Shown here: one piece after another, positions 17,414 to 26,020 of the stretch
How positions within the stretch are numbered: position 1 is the first letter of the stretch
Layout: every line of letters begins with the position of its first letter
Assembly: GCA_934444365.1 (NCBI GenBank)
Contig: CAKSCM010000011.1
Coordinates: 7,839 to 71,838, forward strand
From: an uncultured Eubacteriales bacterium
Lineage (GTDB): Bacteria; Bacillota; Clostridia; Oscillospirales; Acutalibacteraceae
Direction: 5' to 3'
Length of the DNA: 64,000 bases
Translations under genes and position numbers: made by a program
The notes under the pieces: generated by a model
Told to the model about the DNA's origin: nothing
Seen by the model: only the letters and a program-made list of their open reading frames with translations
Database searches by the model: none

Positions 17414-20089
17414 ATGATCTGGCACTCATCTACCGCTGAGGAGACGGCAAAGGGACTGTCCACCTCGCTGAATGAGGGTCTGACCGACCTTGAAGCGCAA
17501 AATGCGCTTGCCGAGCATGGCCCCAACCGCCTTGCCGAGGCAAAAAAACAAAGCTTTTTATCAAAATTCATAGCACAGCTTAAGGATTTCATGGTTATAA
17601 TCCTTATAATAGCGGCCGTTATTTCCTGTGCGACGAATATAATCTCGGGCGACAACGAATGGATCGAGCCGGTGGTTATAATCGCCATAGTTATTGCTAA
17701 TGCCTTAATGGGCGTTATTCAGGAAAGCAAGGCCGAGGCGGCGCTCGAGGCGCTTAAAAACCTCACTCCGCCCAAGGCCGCGGTCATCCGCAACGGACGG
17801 CACGAAACGATAGATGCATCAACACTTGTTCCGGGTGATATTATACTGCTTGAGTCGGGCGACTATATCCCTGCCGACGCGCGGCTTATCGAAACGGCCT
17901 CGCTCGCATGCGACGAATCGGCCCTGACCGGCGAATCGGTTGCGGCCGAAAAGGACGCAACCGCCGTACTGCCCGACATAACGGCTCTCGGCGACCGTAA
18001 AAATATGGTCTATTCGGGCTGCTCGGTAGCCTACGGCCGCGGTAAAGCCATTGTTACCGAAACCGGAATGAATACCGAAATGGGCAAGATCGCAACCATC
18101 CTTGAATCCACCGAGCTTACCACCACCCCCCTGCAGGAGCGTCTCACCCAGCTCGGTAAAACCCTCGGCATAATGGCGCTTGCCATATGCGGCGTTATAT
18201 TCATTTACGGAATGATTTTCTCTCCGCTTGATCTGTATGATCGTTTTCTCAATATGTTCATGACCTCGGTATCGCTGGCAGTTGCAGCCATACCCGAAGG
18301 ACTTGCCGCCATAGTTACGGTGGTGCTCGCCATAGGTGTGCAGCGAATGGTCTCCAAAAACGCCATAATACGCCGTTTGCCGGCTGTTGAGACCCTCGGA
18401 AGCACATCGGTAATATGCTCCGATAAGACCGGAACCCTCACCCAGAACCGCATGACCCTTGTCAGCGTTTATAACACAAAGCAGACCGTTGACCTGACGG
18501 CCGAAAACGACGTCACCCCCGATATACAGAACATTCTCCGCATGGGGGCCATGTGCTGCGACGGAACGGTTGAAGTAATCGACGGACGTGAAAAGCTTGT
18601 CGGCGATCCGACCGAAACGGCCATAGTCTCGGCGGCCATGCATTTTGCCGGCGACGATAAGGCGACGATCGACTCGGTATATCCCCGTCTTTGCGAAATT
18701 CCCTTTGACTCCGACCGCAAGCTTATGACCACGGTAAACATGATAGACAACCGCCCCGTCGCGGTGGTAAAGGGTGCACCGGACAAGCTTTTGCCCCTTT
18801 GCACCCACGGAGATATAGAGGCCGCCATGAAGGCCAACGACGAAATGGCCGCAAAGGCGCTTCGAGTGCTTGCAATAGCCTTTAAGCCTCTTGACGAGAT
18901 CCCCTCCAATCCGACCAGCAGCGAGCTCGAAAACGGCCTTGTTTTGGCCGGTCTTGTCGGAATGATCGATCCGCCGAGAAACGAGGCCAAAGAGGCCATA
19001 CGGCTTTGCAAAAAGGCCGGAATCAAAACCGTCATGATAACCGGCGACCATATACTGACCGCCAAGGCCATTGCCGAACAGCTCGGAATACTCGGTAAAA
19101 ACGACCGGGCGATAACCGGCGCCGAATTAAAGGAAATGTCGGACGAGGAGCTGCTTGCCAACGTACAGCACATCGCGGTTTACGCCCGTGTTACTCCGGA
19201 CGATAAAATACGTATAGTCAAGGCATGGCAGCAAACCGACGCCATTGTCGCCATGACCGGCGACGGCGTTAACGACGCCCCGGCCTTAAGAGCGGCCGAC
19301 ATCGGCTGTGCCATGGGTATCACCGGCACCGACGTTGCAAAGGGTGCCGCCGACATGACCCTTACCGACGACAACTTTGCAACCATTGTGTCGGCCGTAC
19401 GGGAAGGACGGGGCATTTACAACAACATCCGCAAGTCGATACAGTATCTTTTAAGCTGTAACCTCGGCGAGGTTATAACCATATTTGCCGCCATGATAAT
19501 ATGGACCGATTCCCCCCTGCTTGCGATACAGTTACTTCTTATAAACCTTGTAACCGACGGTTTGCCGGCACTTGCCCTCGGCGTCGAACCGGTAACAAGC
19601 GAGGTAATGGAGGTTGCTCCCCGAAAGAAAAAGGAGAGCATTTTCGCTCACGGTCTCGGAATTAATTCGGCCTGGCAGGGTGTTATGTTCGCTGTAATAA
19701 CGGTAGGCGCATATGCGCTCGGACGGGACTTTTTCGGCGCATCGATGGACGCTGAAAGCGCAAAGGCGCTCGGCGACACTATGGCCTTTGCAGTTTTGGG
19801 ATTCTCCGAGCTTATGCATGTTTTCAACATGAGATCAAACCGCTCGCTGTTTACACTCAACCCCTTCTCAAACAAATGGGTATGGGGCGCCGTCGCCCTC
19901 TCGGCCGGAATAATGGTGGCCGTACTGACCGTCCCTGCTCTTCAGGATGTATTTGCAACTACCTCAATGAACGGCTCGCAGTGGCTTTGCGTTATAGGTC
20001 TTTCGATAGTACCGATCATCGTTACCGAAATTCAAAAGCTTATAACCTTTTTACTTGAGAAGAAAAAGGGCGAAAAGATAGTTTATTAA
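17414..20089 (+). CDS. Cation-transporting P-type ATPase (Ca2+ ATPase, PMCA/SERCA-like)
   Basis: 891 residues. The phosphorylation site D337 lies in CSDKTGTLTQN. The actuator loop ALTGESVAAEKD, the ATP-binding KGAPDKLL and the hinge TGDGVNDAPALRAADIG are intact. About ten membrane segments: pairs near residues 55-95 and 245-300, six after about 690. Transmembrane IPEGLAAIVT and LLINLVTDGLPALALG fit type IIA/IIB calcium pumps. It likely exports Ca2+. Two starts are possible: TTG 17411 (7 nt after AAGGAG) or ATG 17414 (10 nt); I chose ATG. Monocistronic, with a strong terminator after it. Confidence 0.92.
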   Translation: MIWHSSTAEETAKGLSTSLNEGLTDLEAQNALAEHGPNRLAEAKKQSFLSKFIAQLKDFMVIILIIAAVISCATNIISGDNEWIEPVVIIAIVIANALMGVIQESKAEAALEALKNLTPPKAAVIRNGRHETIDASTLVPGDIILLESGDYIPADARLIETASLACDESALTGESVAAEKDATAVLPDITALGDRKNMVYSGCSVAYGRGKAIVTETGMNTEMGKIATILESTELTTTPLQERLTQLGKTLGIMALAICGVIFIYGMIFSPLDLYDRFLNMFMTSVSLAVAAIPEGLAAIVTVVLAIGVQRMVSKNAIIRRLPAVETLGSTSVICSDKTGTLTQNRMTLVSVYNTKQTVDLTAENDVTPDIQNILRMGAMCCDGTVEVIDGREKLVGDPTETAIVSAAMHFAGDDKATIDSVYPRLCEIPFDSDRKLMTTVNMIDNRPVAVVKGAPDKLLPLCTHGDIEAAMKANDEMAAKALRVLAIAFKPLDEIPSNPTSSELENGLVLAGLVGMIDPPRNEAKEAIRLCKKAGIKTVMITGDHILTAKAIAEQLGILGKNDRAITGAELKEMSDEELLANVQHIAVYARVTPDDKIRIVKAWQQTDAIVAMTGDGVNDAPALRAADIGCAMGITGTDVAKGAADMTLTDDNFATIVSAVREGRGIYNNIRKSIQYLLSCNLGEVITIFAAMIIWTDSPLLAIQLLLINLVTDGLPALALGVEPVTSEVMEVAPRKKKESIFAHGLGINSAWQGVMFAVITVGAYALGRDFFGASMDAESAKALGDTMAFAVLGFSELMHVFNMRSNRSLFTLNPFSNKWVWGAVALSAGIMVAVLTVPALQDVFATTSMNGSQWLCVIGLSIVPIIVTEIQKLITFLLEKKKGEKIVY

Positions 20090-20160
20090 GTCTAAAGCAG
20101 TATAAACGACGGATACGGACAACACGAAAACAAAATAACTCAGAATAAATAAATAAACAA

Positions 20161-20207
20161 AAACAGCCGGGATTTTAAAGCTGAAAACCTAAAATCCCGG
20201 CTGTTTT
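20161..20207. terminator. Terminator of the P-type ATPase gene
   Basis: Perfect 17-bp stem (20161-20177 with 20190-20206, AACAGCCGGGATTTTA type) and a 12-nt loop, followed by TTATTTTTT. The A-rich left flank makes it usable from both sides. Confidence 0.9.
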
Positions 20208-20315
20208 ATTTTTTAATGCAACAGGCCATGCACGCAATGTACAATACATTCGAACGGCAGCGGAGATCGGTCGCGTTTTTATTTTTTAGCATAGGGGTCC
20301 TATGCTTAACTACTG

Positions 20316-20996
20316 TCAGTCGAACTTCAAACGGCGCCTGTTCTCCTTTTTCCACCATTCCTGTGTAGCGAAGGTGGAAAGGTTATCGTTGAGGTGACTC
20401 GCATCGTTTTCGTAAATAATATGCGGATGCAAATCCTCGTCAAACTCGACCTTAGCCACCGCCGTATTATCCGCCCACTCGACATCATTTAACCGCTCTA
20501 TCGGCCAACCCTTCAAAAAGCAAAGCAAATTGCGGATGGCGCATCCATGCGACACGACGGCGATACTAAGCCCTTTATTCTCTTCAACGATCCTTGTAAC
20601 GGCACCGGATATACGCTCAAAAACATGCCTCATTGGCTCTCCTCCGGCCGGCGCAAAATTATAGGGAGCTAAATTCCAATCCCTCGCTTCGTCGGGGAAC
20701 AAAACGGGGAAATCCGACCAGGGTCTGCCCTCCCAGTGTCCTCCGTCTATTTCGACTAATCCGCTGTCAATTATTATCTCCCGTTTTGAATAACGGTTAA
20801 CCGCACCGGCGGTCTTTACGGCGCGTTTAAGCGGACTCGAATACACCGTATCAAGATAAATATTTTTAAACCTGCCGGCAAGGCATTCAAGCTGTTTTTC
20901 ACCCTTTTCGCTTATGTCGGAATCAATCGAGCCCTGAAAGACCCTTTTGTGATTCCCGTAAGCCTCGCAATGCCTTACTATATAGAGCGTCGTCAT
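20316..20996 (-). CDS. Histidine phosphatase family protein (phosphoglycerate mutase-like)
   Basis: Starts at the ATG at 20996 (MTTLYIVRHCEAYGN); the longer reading frame upstream runs through a terminator hairpin and is not translated. 226 residues. The catalytic RHCE motif is at the N-terminus and the second His lies in VVSHGCAIRNLL. Likely a cytoplasmic phosphatase of small substrates such as alpha-ribazole phosphate or sugar phosphates; the substrate cannot be told. Confidence 0.88.
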   Translation of the reverse strand: MTTLYIVRHCEAYGNHKRVFQGSIDSDISEKGEKQLECLAGRFKNIYLDTVYSSPLKRAVKTAGAVNRYSKREIIIDSGLVEIDGGHWEGRPWSDFPVLFPDEARDWNLAPYNFAPAGGEPMRHVFERISGAVTRIVEENKGLSIAVVSHGCAIRNLLCFLKGWPIERLNDVEWADNTAVAKVEFDEDLHPHIIYENDASHLNDNLSTFATQEWWKKENRRRLKFD

Positions 20997-21019
20997 TAAA
21001 AAACATCTCCCGAAAAAAC

Positions 21020-21070
21020 GCCGTTTAAGCTCATATCCTTTTAGGCAAGGAACATATGAGCATAAACGGC
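21020..21070 (-). terminator. Terminator after the hexapeptide transferase gene
   Basis: On the minus strand a 17-bp stem with one mismatch (21070-21054 with 21036-21020) and a 17-nt loop, followed by GTTTTTT. It separates the glmS operon from the histidine phosphatase gene. Confidence 0.85.
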
Positions 21071-21175
21071 ATTTACTCATAATTTTCTCACGGTCTTCAG
21101 TGTATCAGGACTTAAAGTCCGTGTCAAGATCATATCGGCTCCCGGTTGCCGTTACAAATACAACCCGTCCGCTTT

Positions 21176-21844
21176 TTATCTTTTTTCCACAACTTCGTTT
21201 TTATTTTTGTAGATGGAGCCGGCCGGCACAAAGCCCCTGACGCTCGACAGCGGATAAACGCTGCTGCTTTTGCCGATGACCGTGCCGGGATTAAGCACCG
21301 AATTGCAGCCGACCTCAACATGATCGCCGAGTATGGCGCCGAATTTTTTAAGGCCGCTTTGGACCCTTTCGCCGTTCACAAGAATGCTTACAAGGGTCTT
21401 GTCGGATTTCAGGTTTGACGTTATAACTCCGGCACCGGTATGAGCCTTATAGCCGTACACCGAATCTCCGACGTAATTAAAATGGGGAGCCTGTGCGCCG
21501 TCGAAAAGTATAGCGTTTTTAAGCTCGGTCGAATTGCCGACCGTAGCGCCCTTTCCGACTATTGCGTTCGTGCGGATAAAGGCACAGTGGCGAACCTCCG
21601 CATCCTCACAAATTATTACATTTTCGCCTATAAAGGCGGTGGGAGCTATCTTTGCCGAACGGGCAATGCAAATATTCCCCTCGCGTTTTTCGTATATATC
21701 GTCCGGCAGGGCGGCTATAAGCTCCTTTATAAAATCCGATATCTCGGGTAAAACCTGCCAGGGATATTCATACCGTTCAAAAAGCGGCGCGGCAACGGTT
21801 TTTGTAAGGTCAAAAAGCTCATAAGTCTTTAAAAAATCGTACAT
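21176..21844 (-). CDS. Left-handed beta-helix (hexapeptide) nucleotidyl/acyl transferase-like protein
   Basis: 222 residues. After an N-terminal alpha-helical part (1-60) the protein is a run of hexapeptide repeats (IAPTAFIGENVIICEDAEV, IVGKGATVGNSTEL, VEVGCNSVLNPGTVIGKSS). It resembles the C-terminal half of GlmU-type UDP-GlcNAc pyrophosphorylases, and it lacks the N-terminal nucleotidyltransferase domain. It sits 12 nt downstream of glmS, which supports a role in amino-sugar metabolism such as acetyl transfer to glucosamine-1-phosphate. That role is inferred. Confidence 0.8.
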   Translation of the reverse strand: MYDFLKTYELFDLTKTVAAPLFERYEYPWQVLPEISDFIKELIAALPDDIYEKREGNICIARSAKIAPTAFIGENVIICEDAEVRHCAFIRTNAIVGKGATVGNSTELKNAILFDGAQAPHFNYVGDSVYGYKAHTGAGVITSNLKSDKTLVSILVNGERVQSGLKKFGAILGDHVEVGCNSVLNPGTVIGKSSSVYPLSSVRGFVPAGSIYKNKNEVVEKR

Positions 21845-21856
21845 ATTGGCAGTCTC

Positions 21857-23689
21857 CTATTCCACCGTTACCGATTTTGCAAGATTGCGCGGCTTATCGA
21901 CGTCGCATCCGCGCTCGCATGCCATATAATAGCCGAGCATCTGCATGGGAACCACTTCCAAAGAGGGCATGAATACCTGTTTTGTCCGGGGAAGATATAT
22001 AACCTCGTCGCAGCATTCGGCAATGCCGGTGTTATCCTCGGTGGTAACGCATATAACCTTCGCTCCGCGAGCCTTTACCTCTTTAATGTTCGAGACGGTC
22101 TTTTCGACGATCCTGTGATTGCAGGCAAGCGCCACTACCAGCGTCCCGTCCTCTATAAGGGATATGGTTCCGTGCTTTAATTCGCCGGCGGCATATGCCT
22201 CGGAATGAATGTAGCTTACCTCTTTGAGCTTGAGCGACGCCTCCATCGCGACGGCGTAATCGGTATTTCGGCCGAGATAATAAGCATGCTCTATGTCCTT
22301 ATGCTCTTTAGCAAGACGCTTTACCATGTCGGTGCAGCCCTTTATGACCCTGCTTACATATTCCGGCAGCTTTATAAGCTCGGCAAGCAACGTGCGAAGC
22401 TCCTTTTTCTCAATACGGCCGGTTTTGTCGGCGAGGTAAAGGGCGATTATATACATCATCGAAAGCTGGGTGGAATAGGCCTTGGTGGTGGCGACCGCTA
22501 TTTCGGGTCCGGCCCAGGTGTAAAGCACGTCGTCCGACTCGTTGGCTATCGACGAGCCGACGACATTGACAATAGAAAGTATTCTCGCTCCCCTCGCCTT
22601 TCCTTCGCGAAGAGCGGCGAGGGTGTCGGCCGTCTCGCCCGACTGGCTTATTATTATCATAAGGGTCTTTTCGTCGACAATGGGATCGCGGTAACGGAAT
22701 TCGCTCGCCAAATCCACCTCGACCGGTATTTTGGCAATGCGCTCTATGACATATTTTCCTGCCACTCCGACATGATATGCCGAACCGCATGCAACAATAT
22801 ATATTTTATTGTAAGAGCTTATCTGCTCGGCCGAAAGATGCATTCCGTCAAGCACGATCTCTCCCGAATCGGTTATTCTCGGAGAAATCGTATCATGCAG
22901 AGCCGTCGGCTGCTCCATTATCTCCTTTATCATAAAATGCTCGTAACCGCCCTTTTCGGCGGCGGCCACATCCCATGTTACCTCTTCGACCTGCTTTATG
23001 ACCGGCTCTAAATCAGAGGTATAAACCTTTACGCAATCGGATGTCAGCTCAACTATTTCACCCTCGCCGAGGTGATAGATCTTTCTTGTGTGAGCGAGCA
23101 CCGCCGGAATATCCGACGCCACAAAATTCCCCTCGTCGGAAAGACCGACAATAAGCGGAGAGGCCTTTCTCACCGCTATAAACCGGTCGGGACAATCTCT
23201 GCACAAAATTCCGAGAGCATACGATCCGTCAAGCTCGTCGGCCGTAAGCTTAACGGCCTTTAAAAAGTCGCCGTCGTAGTGCTTTTCGAGCAAATGAGCT
23301 ATAACCTCGGTGTCGGTTTCCGACTTAAACTCCACACCGCTCGCTATAAGAGAATTTTTTATGCCGACATAGTTTTCTATTATGCCGTTATGAACGACCG
23401 CAAAACGTCCCGAGCTGCTCATATGCGGATGAGAGTTTTCATCCGACGGCTTGCCGTGGGTTGCCCAACGGGTATGGCCTATGCCTATTGTTGAGTCGAT
23501 GTCGGCTCCGCCGTTTATCATCTTGCTTAGAGTCTCAAGTCTGCCCTTTACCTTGTTTATCTGTATTTCGCCGTTTACTATGCAGGCAATTCCGGCCGAG
23601 TCGTATCCGCGGTACTCAAGATGCTGCAATCCGTCAAGCAATATCGGCGCAACCCGTTTTTTACCTACATATCCTACTATTCCGCACAT
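21857..23689 (-). CDS. glmS: Glutamine-fructose-6-phosphate aminotransferase
   Basis: 610 residues from the ATG at 23689, which puts the nucleophile Cys directly after Met (MCGIVGYVG), as the enzyme requires. The N-terminal glutaminase domain has RWATHGKPSDENSHPH and HNGIIENY. The two SIS domains have SQSGETADTLAAL and the C-terminal DKPRNLAKSVTVE. It makes glucosamine-6-phosphate, the first step to peptidoglycan amino sugars. SD AAGGATGG. The leader of about 100 nt is too short for a glmS ribozyme and shows no ribozyme core. Confidence 0.97.
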   Translation of the reverse strand: MCGIVGYVGKKRVAPILLDGLQHLEYRGYDSAGIACIVNGEIQINKVKGRLETLSKMINGGADIDSTIGIGHTRWATHGKPSDENSHPHMSSSGRFAVVHNGIIENYVGIKNSLIASGVEFKSETDTEVIAHLLEKHYDGDFLKAVKLTADELDGSYALGILCRDCPDRFIAVRKASPLIVGLSDEGNFVASDIPAVLAHTRKIYHLGEGEIVELTSDCVKVYTSDLEPVIKQVEEVTWDVAAAEKGGYEHFMIKEIMEQPTALHDTISPRITDSGEIVLDGMHLSAEQISSYNKIYIVACGSAYHVGVAGKYVIERIAKIPVEVDLASEFRYRDPIVDEKTLMIIISQSGETADTLAALREGKARGARILSIVNVVGSSIANESDDVLYTWAGPEIAVATTKAYSTQLSMMYIIALYLADKTGRIEKKELRTLLAELIKLPEYVSRVIKGCTDMVKRLAKEHKDIEHAYYLGRNTDYAVAMEASLKLKEVSYIHSEAYAAGELKHGTISLIEDGTLVVALACNHRIVEKTVSNIKEVKARGAKVICVTTEDNTGIAECCDEVIYLPRTKQVFMPSLEVVPMQMLGYYMACERGCDVDKPRNLAKSVTVE

Positions 23690-23800
23690 TAAAAAATACC
23701 ATCCTTCATTTATAAAAAATACAATTTTCAAGTCGTCAAAAACTCGATCGGGGCACATTTCCCCCTCAAAATAAACCTCAAAAATATGATTTATTGACCT

Positions 23801-23829
23801 ATTATACAGTATAATTGACATTTTTGCAA
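23801..23829 (-). promoter_or_regulatory. Promoter of glmS
   Basis: Minus strand TTGCAA (23829-23824), 17-bp spacer, TATAAT (23806-23801). Predicted leader about 105 nt. Confidence 0.65.
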
Positions 23830-23995
23830 GTAGAACCGAATTTTTTAGGTTTTCGGCATTATTAGCCGGCAAATACTTTGAAAGTTTGCAACGTATTCGA
23901 TACCTTCAAAACCATGCTTCGTTATCGGCCTTTGCCGTATCGGCCGGCAGTTCTTTAAACAGATATATTCCTCACTTTTCCCGGTTTTAAAAATA

Positions 23996-24024
23996 TTGCC
24001 ATAAGGGGATAATGATGATATAAT
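23996..24024 (+). promoter_or_regulatory. Promoter of metA
   Basis: TTGCCA (23996-24001), 17-bp spacer, extended -10 TGATATAAT (TATAAT 24019-24024). The leader is only about 35 nt, so there is no room for a SAM riboswitch or T-box. Confidence 0.75.
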
Positions 24025-24065
24025 GTATGCAACCTAAAATAATTAAAAATCCGGAGGCAGAAAAT

Positions 24066-24989
24066 ATGCCGATAAAAATTCCCGATAATCTTCCGGCGGC
24101 CAAGACCTTAAGCCGGGAAAATATATTTGTAATGACCGAAAAGCGCGCGGTTTCTCAGGATATACGACCGCTTAAAATACTGCTTTTAAACCTCATGCCC
24201 AACAAAATAGAAACCGAAACCCAGATATTAAGGCTGCTTTCCAACACCCCGATACAGGTGGACGTCGAGCTTTTGCAGACCGTAAGTCACACCCCGAAAA
24301 ACACCTCGACCGAGCACATGCTCAATTTTTACAAGAGCTTTGACGAGATAAAAAACAACCGTTACGACGGCATGATTATAACCGGCGCACCGCTCGAGCA
24401 TCTCGAATTTGAGCAGGTTGACTTCTGGGAGGAATTCTGCCTTATACTCGACTGGGCGAAAAAGAACGTTTACTCTACCTTTTTTATCTGCTGGGGCGCT
24501 CAGGCCGGACTTTACCACTATTACGGAATAAAAAAGCATATGCTGGACAAAAAAATCAGCGGCGTATATGAGCATACTCCGCTTATGCTCGATCATCCGC
24601 TGCTCCGCGGATTCGACGACACGTATTTCGCCCCCCATTCGCGCTATACGGGAATATCGCAGGAGGCGGTAAAGGAGCATCCTCAGCTCGACATACTTTC
24701 GGTATCAAAGCAGGCAGGAATACACATTATAGCCTCGCACGACTGCCGCCGTTTTTTTATAACCGGCCATTCGGAATACAACCGCGACACCCTTTTAAAG
24801 GAATATTTAAGGGATACCGAAAAGGGAATAGATCCCGATATTCCGGAAAATTATTTCCCTCAGAATATGCCGGATAAGGTTCCTCCCCTTGTGTGGAGGG
24901 CCCACGCGAGCCTACTGTTCGGCAACTGGCTCAACTACTTTGTTTACCAACGTACTCCCTTTGATTTAAGCGAGCTTATAAACGACTGA
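24066..24989 (+). CDS. metA: Homoserine O-acyltransferase (MetA, predicted acetyl type)
   Basis: 307 residues from the ATG at 24066, eight bases after GGAGG; the frame is open upstream but those codons lie at the transcription start. Catalytic C142 sits in FFICWGAQ. Residue 111 is Glu (TGAPLEHLEF). In characterised MetA enzymes Glu111 goes with acetyl-CoA and Gly111 with succinyl-CoA, so this enzyme probably makes O-acetylhomoserine for methionine synthesis despite its MetA fold. Confidence 0.94.
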   Translation: MPIKIPDNLPAAKTLSRENIFVMTEKRAVSQDIRPLKILLLNLMPNKIETETQILRLLSNTPIQVDVELLQTVSHTPKNTSTEHMLNFYKSFDEIKNNRYDGMIITGAPLEHLEFEQVDFWEEFCLILDWAKKNVYSTFFICWGAQAGLYHYYGIKKHMLDKKISGVYEHTPLMLDHPLLRGFDDTYFAPHSRYTGISQEAVKEHPQLDILSVSKQAGIHIIASHDCRRFFITGHSEYNRDTLLKEYLRDTEKGIDPDIPENYFPQNMPDKVPPLVWRAHASLLFGNWLNYFVYQRTPFDLSELIND

Positions 24990-25206
24990 TTTTTTGCGGA
25001 ATAAAGCGCATCCGGTTTATATTTCCTATTAAGAAATGTTAATTTAAGGTATACAATCCGTTAAAAAAATGTTCACCAAACCCAAAAGCGTTGCAAATAT
25101 AATTTTGATATAGAACGAAGGAATACTAATTACCGGCCGGCAGACGGCCTTTCGGCGTTTCCGGGTAAGGCGCGACGATATCACACTTAAGGAAGGAAGA
25201 TTTTTC

Positions 25207-25893
25207 GTGGCATACAAAGTACTCATTGTAGATGACGACACAAATATATGCGAGCTTTTAAGGCTGTACCTCGAAAAGGATGGCTACACCACTGCCATTG
25301 CCAACGACGGCAAGGAGGCGGTGAATGTCTTTGCCCGCGAAAACCCCGACATAATTCTGCTTGACATAATGCTCCCGGGACTTGACGGATGGCAGGTATG
25401 CCGTGAGATAAGAAAGACCTCTCAGGTTCCCATAATAATGCTCACCGCCAAGGGCGAGACCTTTGATAAAATACTCGGCCTTGAGCTCGGGGCCGACGAT
25501 TACGTGGTGAAGCCCTTTGACGCCAAGGAGGTCATCGCCCGGATAAAGGCCATTATGCGAAGGAGCAATACATCCGCCTCGTCCCCGGCCGAAAAAATTG
25601 TCCGCTACGATAAGCTGGTTATAAATATGACAAATTACGAGCTTTGGGTAAACGGAAAGCAGATAGACACCCCGCCTAAAGAACTTGAGCTTATATATCA
25701 TCTTGCCTCAAATCCCAACAGAGTATTCACCCGCGATCAGTTACTCGACGAGGTCTGGAGTTTTGATTACTACGGCGATTCCCGCACGGTGGACGTTCAT
25801 GTAAAAAGATTGCGCGAAAAGCTTGAGGGCGTATCCGACCAGTGGTCGCTTAAAACGGTCTGGGGCGTCGGATATAAATTTGAGGTTCACTGA
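25207..25893 (+). CDS. OmpR/PhoB-family response regulator
   Basis: 228 residues, GTG start after AAGGAAGGA. The receiver domain (1-120) has the acidic pair in LIVDDD and the phosphoacceptor D53 in LLDIMLPG. The C-terminal winged helix (about 130-228) ends in TVDVHVKRLREKL and TVWGVGYKFEV. It is followed by the sensor kinase and HtrA genes, which suggests a CssRS-like response to misfolded secreted proteins. Confidence 0.95.
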   Translation: MAYKVLIVDDDTNICELLRLYLEKDGYTTAIANDGKEAVNVFARENPDIILLDIMLPGLDGWQVCREIRKTSQVPIIMLTAKGETFDKILGLELGADDYVVKPFDAKEVIARIKAIMRRSNTSASSPAEKIVRYDKLVINMTNYELWVNGKQIDTPPKELELIYHLASNPNRVFTRDQLLDEVWSFDYYGDSRTVDVHVKRLREKLEGVSDQWSLKTVWGVGYKFEVH

Positions 25894-26020
25894 TTTTGAA
25901 TCCGGGTTTTCATTATAATAAGTCATTAAAATGACACCCCGGCAACAAAATAACGTAAACCGTAAAATGTAAGCTTGCAGCCGCTTTGTAACTGCAATTA
26001 TCGTTAGGAGATGTACCCTT

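Noticed and set aside
17819..19051. 410-codon minus-strand ORF within the P-type ATPase gene
   Set aside because: Shadow frame of a strongly conserved gene. Its protein has no recognisable motifs and no SD.
23690..24065. glmS ribozyme, SAM riboswitch or T-box in the glmS-metA intergenic region
   Set aside because: Both leaders are too short given the promoters, and the conserved core sequences are absent.
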